Assembly (NCBI GenBank): GCA_017308575.1 | Contig: JAFKEQ010000003.1 | Span: 1,364,001 to 1,428,000, forward strand | DNA: 64,000 nucleotides | Direction: 5' to 3' | From: Afipia sp. | Lineage (GTDB): Bacteria > Pseudomonadota > Alphaproteobacteria > Rhizobiales > Xanthobacteraceae | In this document: piece after piece, positions 19,210 to 28,326 of the stretch | Position numbering within the stretch: the stretch's first letter is position 1 | Layout of the letters: the number at the start of each line of letters is the position of its first letter | The notes under the pieces: model-generated | What the model saw: the letters and a program-made list of their open reading frames with translations, nothing else | Told to the model about the DNA's origin: nothing | Databases searched by the model: none | Translations under genes and position numbers: made by a program

Positions 19210-21702
19210 CTAATAAAGCCCGCCGGTGCCGGGCCGGAAGATCGCGCGATCTGCATCAGGCGAAACGCCGGGCGAACGGCCATCCGCATCGGCAACGCCG
19301 ATGACCGAATAGTTGTCCGGCGGCGCCGTGCCCGGCTTGAACGCTTCGAGGATCGTCCGTCCGCTGTCGCCCGGACCCGCGCGCATGCCGGTCTTGGCGT
19401 CGACACGGATCAGCTTGATGCCGGCCGGAACGCGGAACGGCACGGCGGGCTTGTCCGCCAGCGCGAGTTTGAGGAAATCCTTCGCGACCGGCGCGGCCAG
19501 ATGACCGCCGGTGCCGCCCTTGCCGAGATTGCGCGGCTTGTCGTAGCCGATGTAGATGCCGACCACGAGATCCGGCGAGAAGCCGATGAACCAGGCATCC
19601 TTCTCGTCGTTGGTCGTGCCGGTCTTGCCCGCGACGGGCTTGCCGACTTCGCGCACGACGGTCGCGGTGCCGCTTTGCACCACGCCTTCCATCATCGATG
19701 TGATCTGGTAGGCCGTCATCGAATCCAGCACTTGCTCGCGGCGATCCACCAGCGTCGGCTCGGGCTGGTTCTTCCAGCCGTCAGGCGCATCGCAGCCGCG
19801 GCATTCGCGCTGGTCGTGCCTGAAAATGGTGTGGCCGTAACGATCCTGAATGCGGTCGATCAGCGTCGGCTTCACGCGCTTGCCGCCATTGGCGAACATC
19901 GAATAGGCGGTGACCATGCGCATCACGGTCGTCTCGCCCGCGCCAAGTGCGTAGGACAGATAGTTCGGCAATTCGTCATAGACGCCGAAACGCTTGGCGT
20001 ATTCGCCGATCAGCGGCATGCCGACATCCTGCGCGAGACGAACGGTGACGGTGTTGAGCGAACGGATCAGCGCGTTGCGCAGCGTGGTCGGGCCGTAATA
20101 CTTGCCGGTCGAATAGTTCTCCGGCCGCCAGACGCCGACGCCCTGCCCCTGATCGATTTCAATCGGCGCGTCCACGACCACGGTCGACGGCGTGTAGCCG
20201 TTATCCATGGCGGTCGAATAGACGATGGGCTTGAAGGACGAACCGGGCTGGCGATAGGCCTGCGTCGCGCGGTTGAACTGGCTCTGGTCGAACGAGAAAC
20301 CGCCGACCATCGCCAGCACGCGTCCGGTCCACGGGTCCATCGCGACCATCGCGCCGGACACTTCCGGCACCTGCCGCAACCGATACTGTCCCTCGACCTT
20401 GCTGCCGTCCTTCGCCAGCAGCGGATCGACATAGATCACATCGCCCGGCGCAAGTACCTGCGTCACCGCTGTCGGCGTCTTGAAGCGTGTCGGGCCGGAA
20501 GCCGCCTTCGCCCATCGCACGCCATCGAGCGTGATCAGACCCGTGTCACGCGTCTTGAGCACGGCGCCGCCAAGTTCGCGACCCGGCTGAAAGCCGATCC
20601 GTGCGGACTGATCGTTGGCCTCAAGCACCACGGCCATACGCCACGGCGATATGTCCGAGAGCGATTTGACCTCGGCGAGTTTCACGCCCCAGTCACCGGA
20701 CACGTCGATCTTGTTCTGCGCCCCGCGCCAGCCCTGCGCCTCGTCGAAATTGACCAGCCCGGCCACCATCGATTTGCGCGCCATGACCTGAAGCTTGGGA
20801 TCGAGCGTGGTGCGAACCGAAAGACCGCCCTCATAGAGTTTCTTTTCGCCGTAGCGCTCGAAGATGTCGCGGCGGACTTCCTCGGCGAAATACTCGCCTG
20901 CGAAAATGTGCGCGGCGTTGCTGCGGCTGGTCACGACCAGCGGCTCCTTGCGCGCAGCGGCGGCATCCGCCGGCTTGATCCAGCCGTTCTCGGCAAGACG
21001 GTCGATCACATAGTTGCGGCGCTCGATGGCGCGGTCACGGTTGCGGACCGGATGCAGCGCCGCCGGCGCTTTCGGAAGCGCCGCGAGATACGAGGCTTCC
21101 GCAACGGTGAGTTCGTTCACCGATTTGTCGAAGTAGACCAGCGACGCGGCGGCGATGCCGTAGGCGCCGAGGCCGAGATAGATTTCGTTCAGATACAGTT
21201 CGAGGATTTTGTCCTTGGTGTAGGTGCGCTCGATGCGCATCGCCAGCAGGGCTTCCTTGATCTTGCGGTTGAACGAGACTTCATTGGTTAGCAGGAAGTT
21301 CTTTGCGACCTGCTGGGTAATGGTCGATGCACCCTGCGGACGGCGGTTGGAGCCGAAATTCTGAGCGTAGAGAATCGCGGCGCGCGCCATGCCGGTGAAG
21401 TCGATACCGCCGTGCTCGTAGAAATTCTTGTCCTCGGCCGCGAGGAACGCATTGATGACGGGTTTCGGAATCGCCTGGATCGGCAGATACAGGCGCCGCT
21501 CCTTGGAATATTCGCCGAGCAGCGAACCGTCGGCCGCGTGAACGCGCGTCATTACCGGCGGCTCATAGTCCTGCAGCTGCGAATAGTCCGGCAGGTCCTT
21601 GGAGAAATGCCAGATCAAGCCCGCCACGGCGGCAACGCCGACAAGGAATACGATCGTTCCCGCGGCAAACAGAAAGCCCATGAATCGCAACAGCAAGCGC
21701 AT
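19210..21702 (-). CDS. mrcA: Penicillin-binding protein 1A (bifunctional transglycosylase/transpeptidase)
   Basis: 830 aa starting at 21702 (MRLLLRFMGFLFAAG), where the membrane anchor begins; an upstream ATG at 21768 adds 22 charged residues. Domains: membrane segment, GT51 transglycosylase (AAEDKNFYEHGGIDF; STITQQVAKNFLL), an OB-like insert (about residues 310-425), then transpeptidase with PGSSFKP (active Ser), RSLNTV and AGKTGTTND. It polymerises and cross-links peptidoglycan. On the minus strand TATAGT lies just upstream as a possible -10 box; no clear -35 was found. Confidence 0.96.
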   Translation of the reverse strand: MRLLLRFMGFLFAAGTIVFLVGVAAVAGLIWHFSKDLPDYSQLQDYEPPVMTRVHAADGSLLGEYSKERRLYLPIQAIPKPVINAFLAAEDKNFYEHGGIDFTGMARAAILYAQNFGSNRRPQGASTITQQVAKNFLLTNEVSFNRKIKEALLAMRIERTYTKDKILELYLNEIYLGLGAYGIAAASLVYFDKSVNELTVAEASYLAALPKAPAALHPVRNRDRAIERRNYVIDRLAENGWIKPADAAAARKEPLVVTSRSNAAHIFAGEYFAEEVRRDIFERYGEKKLYEGGLSVRTTLDPKLQVMARKSMVAGLVNFDEAQGWRGAQNKIDVSGDWGVKLAEVKSLSDISPWRMAVVLEANDQSARIGFQPGRELGGAVLKTRDTGLITLDGVRWAKAASGPTRFKTPTAVTQVLAPGDVIYVDPLLAKDGSKVEGQYRLRQVPEVSGAMVAMDPWTGRVLAMVGGFSFDQSQFNRATQAYRQPGSSFKPIVYSTAMDNGYTPSTVVVDAPIEIDQGQGVGVWRPENYSTGKYYGPTTLRNALIRSLNTVTVRLAQDVGMPLIGEYAKRFGVYDELPNYLSYALGAGETTVMRMVTAYSMFANGGKRVKPTLIDRIQDRYGHTIFRHDQRECRGCDAPDGWKNQPEPTLVDRREQVLDSMTAYQITSMMEGVVQSGTATVVREVGKPVAGKTGTTNDEKDAWFIGFSPDLVVGIYIGYDKPRNLGKGGTGGHLAAPVAKDFLKLALADKPAVPFRVPAGIKLIRVDAKTGMRAGPGDSGRTILEAFKPGTAPPDNYSVIGVADADGRSPGVSPDADRAIFRPGTGGLY

Positions 21703-21898
21703 CGTCAGTATCCGTCCTAAGCGTCTGGCGCGATCACCCGAGGCATCCGACCGGGAATGCGGAGCCAACTATACCATTCGCCGCCGGTGAATGGATCGAT
21801 TCTGGTCCCGCCCCAACCTGAAATTCTATAGAGCGGCGGCTGTGGCCAAACTAGGGCCCTCTGGCGATAATTACCCTGCGAATTCAATCCGAAGGGCT

Positions 21899-23197
21899 TT
21901 AACGCGAAGGGCCCGCCGAAACCACGCGTTTGCCGAGGAACGCATCCACCGCCTGCGCCACGGAACCGACCGTGCGGGACCGCCAGCTTTCTGAAACCAG
22001 ATGCTGCAGGTCGGCCTTGTTGGACACGTAGCCGAGTTCGACCAGCACCGAGGGAACATCATGCGCCTTGAGAACGCGGAAGCCCGCGGACTTCAGCGGA
22101 CGTTTGTGCATGCGCGCGACTGTCTTCATTTCGTTGGCAAGGATATGGGCAAAACGGCTTGAAAATGTTCGAGTCTCGCGCTGGGTGAGATCGATAAGGA
22201 TGTCGGCGACATCGGCGGGTTCTTCCGTCAGGTTAATGCCCGCAATGGCATCGGCCTTGTTTTCCGCCTCGGCCAGTTTCTCGGCTTCCGCGTCGGAGGC
22301 CTTGTCCGACAACGTATAAATCGTGGCGCCCTGCGCATCGCCTTCGCGCTTCGGAAGCGCGTCGGCATGGATCGAAACGAACAGCGCGGCCGTGTTGGCG
22401 CGCGCGATCTTCACGCGGTCCCCGAGCGGAATGAACGTGTCGTCGTCGCGCGTCATGACCACGCGAAACTTGCCGCCCTTTTCGATCCGGTCCCGGAGCG
22501 CCTTGGCGAAATCCAGCACAATGGTCTTTTCGCTTTCGCCGCTCGGCGCCTGGGTTCCATTATCGAGGCCTCCATGGCCCGGATCGATCACGATGACCGG
22601 CCGCGGGTCTGCTGACTTGGCCGAATTGGCGGTGCCTGTGTTTTCGGCCGGGGCTGCACTGGCCTCCATGACAATGCCCGGGCGCAATGTCGGCTTCTCT
22701 TCGACCGGCTGCGTCGACTTGAACGCGGCGCGCTCCACGGCAACGAGTTCGACCACGAGCCGCGCGGGCTGCCCGTTCGCAGCATCCATGACGTAGGACT
22801 TTTCGATCTTCGCAGGCCCCGTCAGGTCGAACACAAGACGCGATCCACCGGGCATGACGAGGCCGTAACGAAATGCGCGGATCAGCCCGCGCCCGGCGCT
22901 TCCCGCATCGGAGGGAAGCTTGAACGTCACCTGCGGAATATCGACCACCACCCGGTAGGGATCGCCGAGGACGAAGGCGCGCGCATCGATCTTTTGGTCG
23001 AGGTCGAGAATGAAGCGCGTCTGCTTGTCGTCGCCCGCCACACGCACGTCCGAGGCGACAGGAAAGCTTACCGCAACCGCTGGCTGCGGCGCGTGGGATT
23101 CGACAGCTTCAGCGGACGAAACCGTCAGACACAGCGATGCTGCGACGCACAACCGCGCGAATGCCAGCAAAGCGAAATGGTTGAAGCGGCTCGACAA
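21899..23197 (-). CDS. N-acetylmuramoyl-L-alanine amidase AmiC-type (AMIN + Amidase_3)
   Basis: 432 aa with an N-terminal signal peptide (LALLAFARLCVAASLCLT ... SSAEA). An AMIN domain (about residues 40-130, including TRFILDLDQK and YRVVVDIPQVTF) targets the septum or envelope. A linker then leads to a zinc amidase_3 domain: VIDPGHGGLDNG, SEKTIVLDFA, VSIHADAL and VLVELGYVSNKAD hold the metal ligands and catalytic Glu. It splits septal peptidoglycan. It lies upstream of mrcA on the same strand with a 196-base gap, so the two are probably separately transcribed. Confidence 0.94.
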   Translation of the reverse strand: MSSRFNHFALLAFARLCVAASLCLTVSSAEAVESHAPQPAVAVSFPVASDVRVAGDDKQTRFILDLDQKIDARAFVLGDPYRVVVDIPQVTFKLPSDAGSAGRGLIRAFRYGLVMPGGSRLVFDLTGPAKIEKSYVMDAANGQPARLVVELVAVERAAFKSTQPVEEKPTLRPGIVMEASAAPAENTGTANSAKSADPRPVIVIDPGHGGLDNGTQAPSGESEKTIVLDFAKALRDRIEKGGKFRVVMTRDDDTFIPLGDRVKIARANTAALFVSIHADALPKREGDAQGATIYTLSDKASDAEAEKLAEAENKADAIAGINLTEEPADVADILIDLTQRETRTFSSRFAHILANEMKTVARMHKRPLKSAGFRVLKAHDVPSVLVELGYVSNKADLQHLVSESWRSRTVGSVAQAVDAFLGKRVVSAGPSR

Positions 23198-23895
23198 GGA
23201 ATCCGTGCCTCCGATAGCCCTCTTTAAGGCAATAAAACCGCACAGTTAATGGTTGCTTACCGGCTGCTTCACAATTGGTCCGCTGTGTTGCACCGGTGTG
23301 ACGCTTCCCTTGCCAGAACGCCGCATTCGACGTATGTATGACGAGCTGACGGTTTAAACTTGCGGTTGTGTCGCGCTCAGCTTCCCGGTGCAGCGCCAGC
23401 TCCTTGAACTCCCGTTTGAGAAGCTAGTGTACCTTCCGTCCCTCCACAGCCAGCGCAGCGCGCGGCTGACACGGAGCGGCGGTTACCAGCCCGAGCGGCT
23501 ACTCACATGACCGGCGAACGCAGTCGCAAGGCTGCGGACCATCGAGAGCCAGCGCGCGCCACCTGCGCCGCGTTGGGCTGCCAGCAGCCGATCCGCTGAC
23601 ATGTCAGTGGCAGGATACGGCGGCGCCTGTGCCGCCACATTGAATTAGACGGGCCGACGCTTGATGCGCCAGACTCCAATGCCGAACGGGATGCGTAAGG
23701 AAATCCCATCGACGCCAGCAGCGATACGACGCGAACTGTTCCCGCGCCGCGTTTCGCTGACGTCGCAGTCGGCACGGTGCTTCGGGCGGCGTTTTGGCCT
23801 TCCCCTCACCCCCGAATCAGGTGGACCGTTACGTGACCCGGCCGCGCGCCATGCGCTGGCCGCCGAACGTCCCGTTCGCCGTCAAGAGTTCCAAA
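23198..23895 (+). promoter_or_regulatory. Long intergenic region / probable RNase E 5' untranslated leader
   Basis: About 700 bases with no convincing gene between the divergent amidase and rne genes. A plausible promoter TTGCCA (23310-23315), 17 bases, TATGTA (23333-23338) would give a leader of roughly 550 nt. Structures seen are a perfect CTGACATGTCAG palindrome near 23597-23608 and the hairpin GGCGGC-GCCTGT-GCCGCC at 23619-23636. In E. coli the rne leader is long and structured and mediates feedback control; the same role here is inference. Confidence 0.45.
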
Positions 23896-26800
23896 ATGCC
23901 AAACAAAATGCTCATCGATGCCACCCACCCGGAAGAAACCCGGGTGGTCGTGGTCCGCGGAAACCGCGTCGAGGAATTTGATTTCGAGTCTGCCCAGCGC
24001 AAGCAACTGCGCGGCAACATCTATCTCGCCAAGGTCACCCGCGTCGAGCCGTCGCTGCAGGCCGCCTTCATCGAATACGGCGGCAACCGCCACGGCTTTC
24101 TCGCCTTCAGCGAAATCCATCCGGACTACTATCAGATCCCGGTCGCTGACCGTCAGGCCCTGATCGAGGCCGACGAGCGCGCGCATCGCGAGGCCGAGGA
24201 AGAGTCGGAAAACCGCTCCAGCCGCCGCCGCTCGCGCCATCGCAACTCCCGCCGCCGCGACCGCGGCGAGCGCGTTCAGAGCGAGATCGTCGAAGGCGCC
24301 GCGCCCGACGCCGAAGCCGGCATATCGGCGAACACCATTCAGGTTGGCGATCACGATCCGGAACATGCGCACGACGAGGCGCATGCCGGTCACGCGCACG
24401 ACGCGCCGCATGACGAACATGACCATGTGCACGGTGAAGCGCATGACGCCGCGACCGCTGCCGGCGAACATCATGAAGAACATCCCGCCGACGACGCACA
24501 GCCCGTGGCCTCCGCAGAGGCGTCTGCGCATGACGTCGCGCAGGAGAGCGCCCACGACGAGCCTGTGGCCCATGACGATCACGGGCATGATGATCACGAA
24601 CACGACGATCATCATCAGGAAGCGCTTGCGCACGACGACGTGCACGAGAGCGACGACGCCCCTCACGGCGACGATCATCACGCGGACGACGAGCATCATT
24701 CGGACGATGCCGATGGCGAGGATGATGAAGACGGCGAGGATGCCGAGGAAGAACACGTCGAATCCGTCGGCGGCGACGATGTGCTGGAGGAAGTTCCGGA
24801 GCGCGCTTTCCGTCCTCGCCGCCAGTACAAGATTCAGGAAGTCATCAAGCGCCGCCAGGTGATGCTGGTTCAGGTCGTGAAGGAAGAGCGCGGCAACAAG
24901 GGCGCTGCGCTCACGACCTATCTCTCGCTCGCCGGTCGCTACGCCGTTCTGATGCCGAACACCGCGCGCGGCGGCGGCATCAGCCGCAAGATCACCTCGG
25001 CGCAGGACCGCAATCGCCTTAAGGACGTGGTGCAGGATCTCGATGTGCCGGAGGGTATGGGGATCATCCTGCGCACCGCGGGCGCGTCCCGCACCAAGCC
25101 CGAGATCAAGCGCGATTTTGAATACCTGATCCGGATGTGGGAGACCGTCCGCGACACCACGCTGCGCTCGCAGGCGCCGACTCTCGTTTACGAAGAAGGG
25201 TCGCTGATCAAGCGTTCGCTGCGCGATCTCTACAACAAGGAGATCGACGAAGTTCTGGTTGCCGGCGAGTCCGGCTTCACCGAAGCTCGCGACTTCATGA
25301 AGATGCTGATGCCGAGCAATGTCCGCTCGGTGAAACAGTATCGCGACGGCCAGCCGCTGTTCTCGCGCATGGGCGTGGAGAGCCAGCTCGATGCGATGTT
25401 CTCCCCGACCGTGACGCTCAGGTCCGGCGGCTACATCGTCATCAACCAGACCGAGGCGCTGGTTTCGATCGACGTCAATTCCGGCCGCTCGACGCGCGAG
25501 CACCACATCGAGGACACCGCGCTCAAGACCAATCTTGAAGCCGCGGAAGAAGTGGCGCGGCAGCTTCGGCTGCGCGACCTGGCGGGCCTGATCGTCATCG
25601 ACTTCATCGATATGGACGAGAAGCGCAACAACCGCGCAGTCGAGCGCAAGCTCAGCGACTGTCTGCGGCAGGATCGCGCGCGCATCCAGGTCGGCCGCAT
25701 CTCGCATTTCGGCCTGCTGGAAATGTCGCGCCAGCGCATCCGCGCCAGCGTGCTGGAAAGCTCTACCGAGCCCTGCCCGCATTGCGGCGGCACGGGGCAT
25801 GTCCGCTCGGTTTCGTCCGTCGCGCTGCAATTGCTGCGCGGCCTTGAAGAAACCCTGATGAAGGGTCCGACCCATAATCTCACGGTACGCACGCGCACCG
25901 ACGTCGCGCTGTATGTGCTGAATCACAAGCGCGGTCATCTGCGCGATCTGGAAAACAGCTTCAAGGTCTCGCTGGCGGTGATCGCCGATCCGACCATCGC
26001 CGGTCAGCAAGCCTATGTCATCGACCGCGGCGAAGCCGTGCATACGCTGGAAGCCGCCAAGGCGATCCTCGCCGCGCAGGTCGCCGCCGTCCCGGCTGCC
26101 GTCGAAGACACTTACGATTACGGAGACGACGAAACCTTCGAAGCCGAAGCCGAGTTCGAGGGGGACGACGAGGAGAACGCCGAAGCGTCCTCCGCCGAGG
26201 ATGCTCCCGCCGCCGAGGGCGAAGAAGGCAACCAACGCCGCAAGCGCCGTCGCCGCCGTCGTGGCCGCGGCGGAGAAGCGCGCGATGGCGCGCAGGCGTC
26301 CGAGCGCGGCGATGCGCCCGGCATCGTACCGCAGGATGACGCAGTCAGCGAAGCCAGCGACGCAGACGAAGGCGATGACGAGCAGGACGATCAGACCGGC
26401 GAAAGCCGTGCGGATCAGAATGCGAACGGCGAGCGCCGTCCGCGCCGCCGTGGGCGTCGTGGTGGTCGCCGTCGTCGTGGCGGTCAGGATGCAGGTGCCG
26501 GCGAGAACGATCAGCCGGATGAAGGAATCGTCGCCACGATTTCCGACGACCTCGGCCCTCTTCCCGAAGCAGAATCCGCAGAGGCTGTCGCCGACCTCTC
26601 GTCGCCACCGGAAGAGGCGGCGCGCGATCAGCGCCCGGCCGATCACATGCCGCCTGAACCGGCATCTTCCGTGGCAACTCCCGAGCCGGAAGACGCTGCC
26701 GAAGCTGCGCCGCGCAAGCGTTCAACGGTCCGCGAGAAGGTAAGCTTCTTCTTCGGTGACGAACCGAAGCAGGAAGCGGCCCCCACTCCAGTCGAAACTG

Positions 26801-26901
26801 AATCGCCGGTGTCGAGCGATCCAGCGTCTGCGGCTCCCGAAGCCACGTCAGAGCCGGCGGCCCCTCGCCGCATGGGCTGGTGGTCGCGCCGCAGCGAATA
26901 A
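23896..26901 (+). CDS. rne: Ribonuclease E/G with His/Asp-rich insertion
   Basis: 1001 aa starting at the ATG at 23896 (MPNKMLIDATHPEETRVVVV), the family start. The S1 domain is split: its first part (YLAKVTRVEPSLQAAFIEYG) is separated from RQYKIQEVIKRRQVMLVQVV by about 215 residues very rich in His, Asp, Glu and Ala, with about 30 His. The catalytic core follows: SIDVNSGRSTR and LIVIDFIDMDEK hold the metal-binding Asp residues, and CPHCGGTGH is the Zn-link. The C-terminal 230 residues are acidic with two Arg-rich RNA-binding patches (RRKRRRRRRGRGG; RRGRRGGRRRRGG), the degradosome-like tail. It ends in a strong terminator. Confidence 0.96.
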   Translation: MPNKMLIDATHPEETRVVVVRGNRVEEFDFESAQRKQLRGNIYLAKVTRVEPSLQAAFIEYGGNRHGFLAFSEIHPDYYQIPVADRQALIEADERAHREAEEESENRSSRRRSRHRNSRRRDRGERVQSEIVEGAAPDAEAGISANTIQVGDHDPEHAHDEAHAGHAHDAPHDEHDHVHGEAHDAATAAGEHHEEHPADDAQPVASAEASAHDVAQESAHDEPVAHDDHGHDDHEHDDHHQEALAHDDVHESDDAPHGDDHHADDEHHSDDADGEDDEDGEDAEEEHVESVGGDDVLEEVPERAFRPRRQYKIQEVIKRRQVMLVQVVKEERGNKGAALTTYLSLAGRYAVLMPNTARGGGISRKITSAQDRNRLKDVVQDLDVPEGMGIILRTAGASRTKPEIKRDFEYLIRMWETVRDTTLRSQAPTLVYEEGSLIKRSLRDLYNKEIDEVLVAGESGFTEARDFMKMLMPSNVRSVKQYRDGQPLFSRMGVESQLDAMFSPTVTLRSGGYIVINQTEALVSIDVNSGRSTREHHIEDTALKTNLEAAEEVARQLRLRDLAGLIVIDFIDMDEKRNNRAVERKLSDCLRQDRARIQVGRISHFGLLEMSRQRIRASVLESSTEPCPHCGGTGHVRSVSSVALQLLRGLEETLMKGPTHNLTVRTRTDVALYVLNHKRGHLRDLENSFKVSLAVIADPTIAGQQAYVIDRGEAVHTLEAAKAILAAQVAAVPAAVEDTYDYGDDETFEAEAEFEGDDEENAEASSAEDAPAAEGEEGNQRRKRRRRRRGRGGEARDGAQASERGDAPGIVPQDDAVSEASDADEGDDEQDDQTGESRADQNANGERRPRRRGRRGGRRRRGGQDAGAGENDQPDEGIVATISDDLGPLPEAESAEAVADLSSPPEEAARDQRPADHMPPEPASSVATPEPEDAAEAAPRKRSTVREKVSFFFGDEPKQEAAPTPVETESPVSSDPASAAPEATSEPAAPRRMGWWSRRSE

Positions 26902-26922
26902 CGTCTGAAAATCATGCAAACG

Positions 26923-26951
26923 AAAACGCCCGCTTCGCAGCGGGCGTTTTT
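26923..26951. terminator. Intrinsic terminator between rne and the aminotransferase gene
   Basis: A perfect 11-bp stem, AAAACGCCCGC paired with GCGGGCGTTTT, encloses the loop TTCGCA and is followed by T. The A-run on the left gives a T-run on the other strand, so it can stop transcripts from both convergent genes. Confidence 0.9.
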
Positions 26952-26970
26952 CATTCTGTGCACGATGGCT

Positions 26971-28164
26971 TCAACCGTTGCCGAGCCAGCGCGTGATGCG
27001 CGCAACCGCTTCCATGATCTCCTCGGTCGAGCGGGAATAGGAAAACCGCACGAACGATTTGCCGTGGAACGGGTCGAAATCTATTCCCGGCGTCGCCGCG
27101 ACATGCGCCTGCTGCAGCATCGTCTTGGCGAAATCGTAGCTGTCCGCGTTGAACTTTGAGACATCGGCATAGAGATAGAACGCGCCGTCGGCCGGCAGGA
27201 ATTCCGTCAGGCCGACTTTCGGCAATCCCTCGATCAGGATGCGGCGATTGTCCTCGTAACCATGCTTGATCACATCCATTTCCTCGCGTCCGTCGAACGC
27301 AGCTTCCGCCGCGATCTGCGACAGCGTGGGCACCGAGATCGACAGGTTCTGCTGCAAGGTTTCGACAGAACGCACCAGCGTTTCCGGCACGACGATCCAG
27401 CCGACACGCCAGCCGGTCATACAGAAATATTTCGAGAACGAGTTGATGATGATCGCCTCGGACGACAACTCGGCCGCCGTCACCGCTGGAAAAGCGTAGT
27501 CGAGGCCGTGATAGATCTCATCCGAGATAAAGCGGATGCCCGCGCTGTCGGCGGCTCCGATCAGATCGGCCAGAGCCTCGCGGGTCATCATGGTGCCGGT
27601 GGGATTGGCGGGGCTGGCGACCAGAACGCCTTTCAGCGGCGTCTTGCGATGCGCCTCCAGCAGCATCTCGCCGGTCAGTGCATGGCGGGTTGCGCTGGTG
27701 GTTTCGATCAGCACCGGCTCGCATCCGAGCGCGCGCAGGATATGACGATACGGCGGATAGCCCGGAGACGTGATCGCGACCCTGTCGCCCGGCTCGAAGG
27801 CGGAAAGAAACGCCAAGACGAACGCGCCGGACGAACCCGTGGTAATGATGATACGCGCAGGATCGACCTCCTGCCGATAGGTCTCGCGGTAATGACGTGC
27901 AATCCTCTGCCGCAGCGACGGAATACCGACGGCGGCGGTATAATCGATCTTTCCGATATCAAGCGCCGCGTGCGCGGCTGCGATCGACGTTTTCGGCGCG
28001 GAGGCTGCGGGCTGTCCCACCTCCATGTGAATCACATTGCCGCCCTCGGCCTCGATTTTGGCCGCGGCCGCCATGACGTCCATCACCATGAATGGCGGCA
28101 CATTGCCGCGCGTGGACGGCGTCAAAAGGCCTTTTGCCTTGTCTGTAAGTCTCACATCGAGCAT
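26971..28164 (-). CDS. Class I/II PLP-dependent aminotransferase
   Basis: 397 aa with the start at 28164 (MLDVRLTDKAKGLL); a GGGAAT stretch precedes it, whereas the ATG at 28194 has no ribosome site. Fold type I features are HMEVGQPAASAPK (N-terminal substrate loop), TTGSSGAFVLAFLS, SPANPTGTMM, SDEIYHGLDY and the PLP lysine in NSFSKYFCMTGWRVGW. It resembles aspartate/aromatic-type enzymes of subgroup I-gamma. The substrate is not resolvable from sequence. Confidence 0.88.
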   Translation of the reverse strand: MLDVRLTDKAKGLLTPSTRGNVPPFMVMDVMAAAAKIEAEGGNVIHMEVGQPAASAPKTSIAAAHAALDIGKIDYTAAVGIPSLRQRIARHYRETYRQEVDPARIIITTGSSGAFVLAFLSAFEPGDRVAITSPGYPPYRHILRALGCEPVLIETTSATRHALTGEMLLEAHRKTPLKGVLVASPANPTGTMMTREALADLIGAADSAGIRFISDEIYHGLDYAFPAVTAAELSSEAIIINSFSKYFCMTGWRVGWIVVPETLVRSVETLQQNLSISVPTLSQIAAEAAFDGREEMDVIKHGYEDNRRILIEGLPKVGLTEFLPADGAFYLYADVSKFNADSYDFAKTMLQQAHVAATPGIDFDPFHGKSFVRFSYSRSTEEIMEAVARITRWLGNG

Positions 28165-28326
28165 GAATCTGCTATTCCCGGAAAGCTGCAGCATGACCGC
28201 GGCGCTGTATCCACCGCGCCGTTGTCCTGCCGCATTCGGACGTCTTCTTAAGTAATGATTTTAACACCCTACATGCTGCTGTTCCATTGCCAAACTCGCA
28301 AGCCGCCCGCTCCTGCTGACCAAGCC

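Noticed and set aside
19501..21291. 596-codon open frame antisense to PBP1A
   Set aside because: His/Arg-rich shadow without motifs; PBP1A is certain.
23806..26646. 946-codon open frame antisense to rne
   Set aside because: Created by the codon bias of rne; its translation is an Arg/Val/Ala low-complexity string without domains and the sense strand is a certain gene.
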